Shown in pieces: positions 6,526-11,783 of a stretch of DNA of 11,783 nt (the first letter of the stretch is position 1; each line of letters begins with the position of its first letter). The translations under genes were made by a program, and so were the position numbers. The notes beneath the pieces are model-generated. The model made no database searches and was not told the origin of the DNA. It worked only from the letters and a program-made list of their open reading frames with translations. Source of the DNA: JBIOHJ01 sp044448905 (GTDB lineage: Bacteria > Bacteroidota > Bacteroidia > AKYH767-A > OLB10). The stretch covers positions 1 through 11,783 of the forward strand of contig JBIOHJ010000099.1 in the NCBI GenBank assembly GCA_044448905.1, in the 5' to 3' direction.

Positions 6526-7320
6526 TTATAGCGCAAATGAGAAAATTAAACGGACGTCCATTTTTTCGAAATCATGCAAATCAAGATTATCAGCGCCTTC
6601 CTCTTTCTTAAGATTCATCAATTGGGGCTGCACATTCAAAATTACCCAAAACTTATCAGCCGAATAGGAAACGGTAGGTCCAAAAAACAAAGGCGATGAT
6701 TTCCATTCGCTTTCTGCAACAATATTAACATTTCGTAATTCAGCACCAATTCCCCAGTGTAAGTTTGCCTGGTACATATAACCAAAATCAAGCTCGTATT
6801 TTGCCTCTTCCATTTCCTGCTCCACTTCATTGCTTTCCACTTCAGGTTCAAATTCAAACTCAGCCACAGCATTAAACGCAAAAAGGTTTTTATTTATTTT
6901 TTTATCGAGAATCAATTTTAACTCCAGTTCAAGCTCATCACTTCCTATTTTATATTCACCGTATAATCCCGAACCGATGGCATTGGCAACCGGGTCAGAA
7001 ATTTTGTATTTCCATTCGTTAGAAAATGAAACCGAAGTGGGTTGCGTTACAATTTCATCACCGGCACGAAACGAACTCTGTGAAGTGTTAATGTAAAATG
7101 CCGTTTGCAGCTTATTGCTCAGCCCGATTTCAAATTCAAAACGGTTATCAAGCCTGCGGTAAAATTCGTCCCTGCCGTAACGCAGTGTTGACCACACTTC
7201 AATTTCTTTTTCGCCTTTTGGCAAAACGATAGATTGATAAGTCCTCACAAAACTTCGATCTTGCGCAAAAGCGCTGGTAATAGCAAAAGAGGTAATAAGA
7301 ATAAAAAGTATCTTTTTCAT
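6526..7320 (-). CDS. Probable outer-membrane beta-barrel protein of unknown function
   Basis: The 264-residue product has a clear signal peptide (MKKILFILITSFAITSAFAQ, cleaved about after Ala19 or Gln20). The rest is made of alternating polar/hydrophobic strands, for example EIEVWSTLRYG, RFEFEIGLSNKLQTAFYIN, FAFNAVAEFEFE and ELDFGYMYQANLHWGIGAELR. It ends in a strand-like DVRLIFSFAL, as in small outer-membrane barrels. A strongly acidic stretch (about 154-174, EPEVESNEVEQEMEEAKYE) is probably a loop. No catalytic motif is visible and I cannot name the family. The ATG at 7320 is followed directly by the signal peptide and preceded two codons upstream by an in-frame TGA. It precedes the cytochrome lipoprotein gene by 3 bases, so the two products may act together in the envelope. 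Confidence 0.75.
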   Translation of the reverse strand: MKKILFILITSFAITSAFAQDRSFVRTYQSIVLPKGEKEIEVWSTLRYGRDEFYRRLDNRFEFEIGLSNKLQTAFYINTSQSSFRAGDEIVTQPTSVSFSNEWKYKISDPVANAIGSGLYGEYKIGSDELELELKLILDKKINKNLFAFNAVAEFEFEPEVESNEVEQEMEEAKYELDFGYMYQANLHWGIGAELRNVNIVAESEWKSSPLFFGPTVSYSADKFWVILNVQPQLMNLKKEEGADNLDLHDFEKMDVRLIFSFAL

Positions 7321-7359
7321 AAATCAATTTTTTTAAAAATATTTTTTGAGCGCGCAAAA

Positions 7360-7386
7360 CAAAAACATTTAATTTTAGCCACCAAA
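7360..7386 (-). promoter_or_regulatory. Candidate promoter of the barrel-cytochrome operon
   Basis: On the - strand, TGTTTTTG (7367-7360) matches the TAnnTTTG -7 element at all but one defined base. TTTG (7386-7383) lies 19 bases upstream, suitable for a -33 element. The ATG is 39 bases further downstream. The rest of the 208-base gap (7387-7505) shows no gene or obvious structure. Confidence 0.3.
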
Positions 7387-7505
7387 TCATTTACATAAAA
7401 TTACCGAACAGAACTATTCATTTCAGTCTTATCCAGTTGATTGTTAGTAGTAAAGGTGTTGATAAATAATACTTAAATCTCCAAAGTAAAGTCATTGTGC
7501 TTGCT

Positions 7506-7532
7506 TTAGGTGGTACGAAATGAACCTCCTAA
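7506..7532. terminator. Hairpin at the end of the glycosyltransferase gene
   Basis: TTAGGTGGT (7506-7514) and ACCTCCTAA (7524-7532) form a 9-bp stem with a single T-T mismatch and a 9-base loop. It overlaps the stop codon of the - strand glycosyltransferase gene, where the long - strand transcript could end. No T-run follows on the - strand, so it may instead be a 3'-end stabilising hairpin. Confidence 0.4.
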
Positions 7533-9472
7533 TTATTCCTGGTTATGCTGAACCTAAAATCATCAAAATAAAAATTTTCCTTTTTATCATTCCACACATA
7601 TATTTTTATTTTTTCATTGTTAAACAAATCTTCTTTTACCATGTACGTTAAAAATACTTGCTGCCATCCGGAATTGCCTGTCTGAAAATATTTAAATTCT
7701 CTTCCCTGCCAATCAATATTCTTTTCCTGCCTGTCAATGCTGAAAACCAATTTACATTGGTGTTCGTTTTGCATAGGCAAAAACCAAAGCGAAATATGAA
7801 TGACATCATTCTTCCGGATCTCATGCTCACCGCCATTCATTGAAATGCCAGGGCTGAATTCTGTATTGCCGGAAATAAAAATTGATTTTTTTCCTGAATG
7901 AGAAACAGAGTCATTTAAAAAAGCTGAATCATTTTCCCACCGTGCAATTTCAAAATCATGCGTAAACACAAAAATATTTTCATCACTTGGGTGCGCAACA
8001 GAACTGTCAGTTGTGTAAAGAGTTATTCCTGAATTAAAGTAATGTATTTTATCAACCACAAAAGGAAACTTGCTTTTAATGATGTCAGCTATTTCAGGAG
8101 GACCAAAAATATTTGACCTTGCATGAAGGAAAAATTTTTTATCACTTTCATTAACTGCTTTTATCATGCTTGTTAACTCGGGATACTCATGACAGATATA
8201 ATGCTCTGCGGTTACTTGTTTGTTAAATTTTTCAAAATAATAATTAATATAATAAGGGTTGTGAATATTAAAAGTTCGCGTTATGTTTTGGCTTCCGTAT
8301 TTTTCATCATACTCAATTGTTTTTTCTGCCAGCTGCCTGAAAACTGCAAAATGATAAGTTGAATAGTACCTTTCGCAATAAACAGTTGAAAAAACTCCGA
8401 CTGCAATAATTACAAATACTCCGGCAACAATATTTCGTGTATTTAAACTTTCAGGAACATATGAGAAAAGAAACAAAATCAAAAACGGAAAAGAAAAAAG
8501 CAATGTTGAGTTCTGCAAAACCGGATTCCTGTAAAGGGAATAAAAGTAAGCGACAACAAAAGGAATTATGAAAAATAATAAAGCAAGCAACCTGAATTTA
8601 TTTTTGCTTTTCTCTTTTTTAAAATATACACTCGAAAAAATAAAAAATGCTATAAACAACAGCAAAAGCCAACGTGAGTTAAAAGCATACTGAAGGTACT
8701 GCCACCAGAAATCCTTACCAGGTTTACCCAGCCAGCCTCCCTCCCCTCCTATTCCACCAATTGCCATTTGATATTTAAAAATATTAAAGTGCGGGATGTA
8801 TAAAATCAGGATCAGTACTCCGGAAATAAAATATGATTTGAAATTTTCTTTATTAAGAAAAAATAACCCTGCTAAGCAAATTATTCCACCCTGTAAAAAC
8901 GCAATGTAATGCGAGTACATAGAGGCACTGACTGAAAAAATAAATCCTGCATAAATTTTCCAGTTGATTTTATTTTCCTCCCCCCTCCCATGGAGAGGGG
9001 TCGGGGGTGAGGCTACTATTTTTGTCCAGAAATAAGCTGCCAGCAAAACAAAAAATAATCCGGGACTGTATGGACGGGCGATCTGGCTGTACAAAATCGG
9101 GAATTGCATTACACATAAAGTTGATGCTCCAAATAACCCTGCAGCTGCATTAAACCACTTTTTCCCGACCAGGTAAATTAAATATACCGATGCAATTCCA
9201 AAGAGAACAAATGGAAACCTGATTGCATTCTCCCAGATGCCAAACAATTTCGCCCAATAATAAAGTAATACCTGTACTCCGGCAGGATGGCCGTCAATTT
9301 TTACGCCCTGTGAAATAAGCTCCGAAAAATTATTGAATCGTAGCCTTGCAATAGCACTTAATTCATCATTCGATATCGAAAAGCCTGCATAATTATAAAA
9401 ACGCATCGCAGTAGCAATCAAAAGAATTAAAACAATTAAAATTGTTTCAACCTGATTTTGAGTCTTCTTCAT
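7529..9472 (-). CDS. Polytopic GT-C glycosyltransferase with C-terminal jelly-roll-like domain
   Basis: The 647-residue product resembles the PMT/ArnT-like glycosyltransferase superfamily: inner-membrane enzymes that move a sugar from a lipid-linked donor on the periplasmic side. The first transmembrane helix (about 10-28) is followed by FSISNDELSAIARLR (31-45), where Asp36-Glu37 take the place of the acidic catalytic motif of the first loop. HPAGVQVLLYYWAKLFG (62-78) is also typical. About ten further hydrophobic segments run to about residue 365. A soluble region follows, and residues about 500-645 look like a beta-sandwich carbohydrate-binding domain (repeated strands, ending FYFDDFRFSI). 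Residues 154-165 (ASPPTPLHGRGE) are encoded by an inserted palindromic repeat and fall in a loop between transmembrane segments, so the enzyme may stay active. Donor and acceptor are unknown. The gene follows rlmB after 53 bases and may be co-transcribed with it. Confidence 0.82.
   Translation of the reverse strand: MKKTQNQVETILIVLILLIATAMRFYNYAGFSISNDELSAIARLRFNNFSELISQGVKIDGHPAGVQVLLYYWAKLFGIWENAIRFPFVLFGIASVYLIYLVGKKWFNAAAGLFGASTLCVMQFPILYSQIARPYSPGLFFVLLAAYFWTKIVASPPTPLHGRGEENKINWKIYAGFIFSVSASMYSHYIAFLQGGIICLAGLFFLNKENFKSYFISGVLILILYIPHFNIFKYQMAIGGIGGEGGWLGKPGKDFWWQYLQYAFNSRWLLLLFIAFFIFSSVYFKKEKSKNKFRLLALLFFIIPFVVAYFYSLYRNPVLQNSTLLFSFPFLILFLFSYVPESLNTRNIVAGVFVIIAVGVFSTVYCERYYSTYHFAVFRQLAEKTIEYDEKYGSQNITRTFNIHNPYYINYYFEKFNKQVTAEHYICHEYPELTSMIKAVNESDKKFFLHARSNIFGPPEIADIIKSKFPFVVDKIHYFNSGITLYTTDSSVAHPSDENIFVFTHDFEIARWENDSAFLNDSVSHSGKKSIFISGNTEFSPGISMNGGEHEIRKNDVIHISLWFLPMQNEHQCKLVFSIDRQEKNIDWQGREFKYFQTGNSGWQQVFLTYMVKEDLFNNEKIKIYVWNDKKENFYFDDFRFSITRNN
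8978..9013 (-). repeat. GC-rich palindromic repeat inserted in-frame in the glycosyltransferase gene
   Basis: Exactly 12 codons (residues 154-165) come from a GC-rich block. On the - strand it begins GCCTCACCCCCGACCCC, continues TCTCCATGG and ends in a G-rich arm. The centre is nearly self-complementary around CATG, but the second arm is shorter than the first, as if partly deleted. Its first 16 bases match the left arm of the repeat in the UbiD-family gene (5656-5671) with one difference. The two copies lie on opposite genomic strands and are translated in different frames (ASPPTP here, GLTPNP there). The flanking protein is an ordinary membrane-helix/loop boundary. Confidence 0.85.
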
Positions 9473-9525
9473 ATTGCAAAAAGAAATACCGGATTGTCGT
9501 GAGTGTTGATGGAGCTTTTAAATTT

Positions 9526-10266
9526 TCAGCCTGTCATTCGCTGCCGCAATACCTCAAATAAAACTATTCCAGCTGCGACCGAAACATTCAGCGAAGCGAT
9601 TTTTCCTGACATAGGAATTTTTACTTTATTGTCGCAACGTTTTAAATATTCAGGAGAAATACCTTCATCTTCTGATCCTAAAATAATAGCTGAAGGCAAT
9701 TTAAAATCTGCAGAATAAATCAATTCATCGGTTTTTTCGGTACAGGCAATCACTGAAATTCCGCTTTGTTTTAAATAATCAATCGTTTCTTTTAAATTAT
9801 TCTCGCGGCAAATTTTTACACGGTGCAATGCGCCTGCCGAAGTTTTAACCGCATCGGCATTTACCTGCGCAGCGCCACGTGATGGAATAATTACCGCATC
9901 GGCACCCGCACATTCTGCCGAACGGACAATGGCACCGAAATTCCGCACATCGGTAATCCGGTCGAGAATTAATATCAGCGGCACTTTACCTTCTTCAAAA
10001 ACTGCCGGAACTATTTCTTCGATATTGTAATAACTTATTTCAGAAATAAAACAAACTACTCCCTGGTGATTTTTTTTTGTAAGCCTGTTTAATTTTTCGG
10101 CCGGTACCGGCTGGTAAACGATTTTGTTTTCGTTTAAAAGCAATTTCAGCTCGTGAATTAACGGGTTGCTTAATCCCTGTTGAATAAAAATTCTTTCCGG
10201 TTCTTTTCCCGATCGAATGACTTCAATAACTGCGCGGGTACCGTATATAATGTTTTCTGTTTTCAA
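9526..10266 (-). CDS. rlmB: 23S rRNA 2'-O-ribose guanosine methyltransferase, RlmB type
   Basis: This TrmH/SpoU-family enzyme most likely methylates the ribose of the conserved G2251 (E. coli numbering) in the 23S rRNA peptidyl-transferase P loop, using S-adenosylmethionine. The 246-residue length is normal. An N-terminal substrate-binding domain (1-75, with NIIYGTRAVIEVI at 5-17) leads to the knotted SPOUT domain. Motif 1 is RNFGAIVRSAECAGADAVI (108-126; Asn109, Arg115). Motif 2 is IILGSEDEGIS (194-204; Glu199). Motif 3 is IPMSGKIASLNVSVAAGI (217-234; Asn227). Translation starts at TTG: TAA lies in frame two codons upstream, and the next Met is residue 219. The stop of the GWxTD gene is 17 bases upstream, across a heptamer-repeat spacer, so co-transcription is likely. 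Paralogous tRNA or rRNA methylases of the family cannot be fully excluded. Confidence 0.93.
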   Translation of the reverse strand: MKTENIIYGTRAVIEVIRSGKEPERIFIQQGLSNPLIHELKLLLNENKIVYQPVPAEKLNRLTKKNHQGVVCFISEISYYNIEEIVPAVFEEGKVPLILILDRITDVRNFGAIVRSAECAGADAVIIPSRGAAQVNADAVKTSAGALHRVKICRENNLKETIDYLKQSGISVIACTEKTDELIYSADFKLPSAIILGSEDEGISPEYLKRCDNKVKIPMSGKIASLNVSVAAGIVLFEVLRQRMTG

Positions 10267-10293
10267 TTGTTAGTAGTCCGTGGTCAGTTGTCA
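10266..10293 (-). repeat. Degenerate tandem heptamers between GWxTD gene and rlmB
   Basis: Read on the - strand the junction divides into 7-base units TGACAAC, TGACCAC, GGACTAC and TAACAAT, with a TGAC-AC-like consensus. The first unit encodes the last codons of the GWxTD protein, the second starts with its TGA stop, and the last runs into the TTG start of rlmB. The period equals that of the unrelated-sequence array at 649-676. ATTGTTAGTAGT (10266-10277, + strand) recurs exactly at 7440-7451, in the gap upstream of the barrel gene. Confidence 0.55.
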
Positions 10294-11582
10294 TTAATCA
10301 CCACTCCTTCGCGCCACCTGTCAACTGCGTGGTACCAGGTTGTTTCATAAAACGAGTTTCTTCGTAAAATATAATCGTTGTTTGAAAACGGATTATAAAT
10401 TTTATCGAATGTAAAAGTCAATGAATTGTTCGTATTAAAATTACCATACGTCCAGTCTTCGGTATCGGATGTTTTAAAAACAGAAGTGGGCGGACCGAAA
10501 ATAGTGTAAATTAAACCGCGGTCGGTTTTCCAGCCTTCGAGGTAAGAAGTAAAAAGTCTGTTGGCATCCTGTACGCGTGTATAATATTTTCGGATTAAAA
10601 TTTTGGCCCTGTCCTGGTTGCCGGCTAATTCGCTCCAGTAATTATCCACGGCTGCTTTTTTATTTTTCGACAAGCTTAACTTTTCATATTCCTGCTGGGT
10701 TGTTACATAACGTAAAGCTTCGATGAGTTGCGTTGCGTCAGTAATTTTGGGAAAGTCTTCATCAAAGCGAAAAACTGTTAAGCCGGGTTTAACCGTAGTG
10801 TCATACTGAAAATGGTAATATCCTTTTTTCCCGAGCCTGATTTCAGTTGAGGGTGAAACATCCAGCAAAAAAAGGCTGTCGGCTGCGTAATTAAATTTTA
10901 CAGGAATGTTTTGCACAAACGGTGGTGCAGCCAGGGGAAAATCGCGGAAATAACCCCGCACAAACATTTTTTTCTCTTTGCTGCTATTTGAATAAATGCT
11001 GAAGCTTTCATTTTCTTCAACATAATTGCGGAACAACGGGATTTTAATTCCGTTTTTAATCAGCATAAACCATTGTGCCGATTGTTTGCTTGCCTTTTCA
11101 ACTGGAACAATATAGGTTGTAGATTGTTTGCGGAAAACATCTTTTACTTCAACCTTTAAATAATAATTCATCAGCCCCGGAGTTTTAAAGCTAAGGTTGT
11201 AAATAAGAAAAGCTTCAAGTCCGCTGTCAACATTCCGGTACGTTGAAGATCCGCTGTCAATTAATTGTTTTGATTCGAACGAAGTAAAAAGCTGCCAACT
11301 CACTTTCATTTCAGATGCTAATTCATTTGCTTCATTTTTCTTGTAAAGAAATTCGAACGGGGCAATTTCAATATATAACGTTGAGGTGTCATCATTTTCA
11401 TGAAACACGATAAACTTAGGATGGAGGTAGCTGTAATCGAAATCGTAAGAGGGAGCTAAATTCTGGTTGCTGAGCTTGTTGAAAGAAGTACAGGAACTTA
11501 TCACAGAAACCAAAAAGCCGAAATAAAATAATTGAAATCTGAAATCAGCAGACGCCAAACGGTTCATAAAAATATTTTTCAT
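10284..11582 (-). CDS. GWxTD-domain lipoprotein
   Basis: The 432-residue product begins with a signal sequence and lipobox (VISSC, Cys31), so it should be a lipid-anchored envelope protein. The signature GWKTD is at 350-354, within LEGWKTDRGLIYTIFGPPTSVF and followed by EDWTYG (375-380). Such GWxTD domains are common in Bacteroidota, where their role is unknown; beta-sandwich-like strands occupy most of the preceding region. The family function is not established and I do not assign one. The ATG at 11582 overlaps the TGA of rmuC (ATGA), a typical sign of translational coupling; a second ATG at codon 6 would also preserve the signal peptide. The last codons overlap the heptamer repeat leading to rlmB. 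Confidence 0.87.
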   Translation of the reverse strand: MKNIFMNRLASADFRFQLFYFGFLVSVISSCTSFNKLSNQNLAPSYDFDYSYLHPKFIVFHENDDTSTLYIEIAPFEFLYKKNEANELASEMKVSWQLFTSFESKQLIDSGSSTYRNVDSGLEAFLIYNLSFKTPGLMNYYLKVEVKDVFRKQSTTYIVPVEKASKQSAQWFMLIKNGIKIPLFRNYVEENESFSIYSNSSKEKKMFVRGYFRDFPLAAPPFVQNIPVKFNYAADSLFLLDVSPSTEIRLGKKGYYHFQYDTTVKPGLTVFRFDEDFPKITDATQLIEALRYVTTQQEYEKLSLSKNKKAAVDNYWSELAGNQDRAKILIRKYYTRVQDANRLFTSYLEGWKTDRGLIYTIFGPPTSVFKTSDTEDWTYGNFNTNNSLTFTFDKIYNPFSNNDYILRRNSFYETTWYHAVDRWREGVVINDN

Positions 11583-11783
11583 TCAGCCCGTTCAATAATT
11601 TGAGGCGGTAACGATTTGGTTGCTTTGGCTCCGAGCTCTTTCATTTTTTCGGCACGCTTAACAAGATTACCGGTTCCTTCAGATAATTTATTCATTGCAT
11701 CGGCATAATCTTTTTTTGCGTCATCCATTTTGCGCCCCACTTTAATTAAATCCTCCACAAAACTTACAAATTTATCGTAAAGC
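11579..11783 (-). CDS. rmuC: RmuC family protein, C-terminal end (gene cut by window edge)
   Basis: Only the last 67 codons and the TGA stop are inside the window; the start lies beyond the right edge. The visible sequence, LYDKFVSFVEDLIKVGRKMD onward, through YADAMNKLSEGTGNLVKRAEKMKELGAKATKSLPP, is the typical C-terminus of RmuC. Compare the remembered E. coli pattern YDKF..FVEDL...G, DAMNKLS.G.GNL..RAE.L.ELG.K..KSLP. RmuC is a nuclease-like protein with an N-terminal helix and coiled coil that limits DNA inversions between short inverted repeats. The stop overlaps the ATG of the GWxTD gene by four bases, so the two are translated together. The frame has no interruption. Confidence 0.9.
   Translation of the reverse strand, partial: LYDKFVSFVEDLIKVGRKMDDAKKDYADAMNKLSEGTGNLVKRAEKMKELGAKATKSLPPQIIERAE

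Noticed and set aside
6520..6528. Readthrough fusion of barrel and cytochrome genes, which share a reading frame
   Set aside because: The cytochrome begins with its own lipoprotein signal peptide directly after the TAA, which makes sense only for a separate start.
8728..8765. Glycine-rich GGIGGEGGW-coding stretch as a further palindromic repeat copy
   Set aside because: It lacks the CCTCACCCCC arm and inverted symmetry, and similar glycine-rich loops are plausible native sequence in this glycosyltransferase family.
1..11783. Defence system, CRISPR array, prophage, insertion sequence or tRNA gene
   Set aside because: No repeat-spacer array, transposase, integrase, phage or defence-type protein, and no cloverleaf-like sequence was recognised on either strand.

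Overview
The window reads as a piece of chromosome from a member of the Bacteroidota. Supporting signs are AT-rich intergenic DNA without clear Shine-Dalgarno sites, a good Bacteroidota-type -7 promoter element (TAnnTTTG) ahead of kup, a GWxTD-domain lipoprotein, DUF4412-like and SHOCT-like secreted or membrane proteins, and closest remembered family members from this phylum. The exact genus cannot be told from the sequence. No tRNA, rRNA, CRISPR array, transposase or phage gene was found, and no gene-free stretch exceeds 300 bases (the longest is 7321-7528).

Layout. Left part (+ strand): a SHOCT-tailed membrane protein (11-640), a crotonase-family enoyl-CoA hydratase/isomerase (703-1467) and a Kup potassium transporter (1555-3495). 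A convergent DUF4412-like secreted protein follows on the - strand (3504-4172). A large UbiD-family, prenyl-FMN-type decarboxylase, probably of menaquinone synthesis, lies on the + strand (4272-6200). From 6202 onward all genes are on the - strand. In transcription order, from the right edge, they are: the 3' end of rmuC, a GWxTD lipoprotein whose ATG overlaps the rmuC stop (ATGA), rlmB, and a polytopic GT-C glycosyltransferase with a C-terminal jelly-roll-like domain. After a 208-base gap come a probable outer-membrane beta-barrel protein and a small monohaem cytochrome c lipoprotein.

How the genes work together. rmuC-GWxTD-rlmB-glycosyltransferase looks like one transcription unit, as does barrel-cytochrome (3 bases apart). 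The remaining genes are ordinary housekeeping: potassium uptake, CoA-ester metabolism and quinone synthesis.

Most striking is repetitive DNA rather than a gene cluster. The same GC-rich palindromic repeat family is inserted in-frame inside two unrelated genes, the UbiD decarboxylase (5655-5723, 23 codons) and the glycosyltransferase (8978-9013, 12 codons). The two copies lie in opposite genomic orientation and are read in different reading frames. This resembles the protein-embedded palindromic elements of Rickettsia. A second short repeat-like insertion may sit in the same UbiD gene (about 5862-5885). Two intergenic spots (649-676 and 10266-10293) carry degenerate tandem repeats, both with a 7-base period. 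Several genes, including all three with TTG starts, have an in-frame stop codon exactly two codons before the start.
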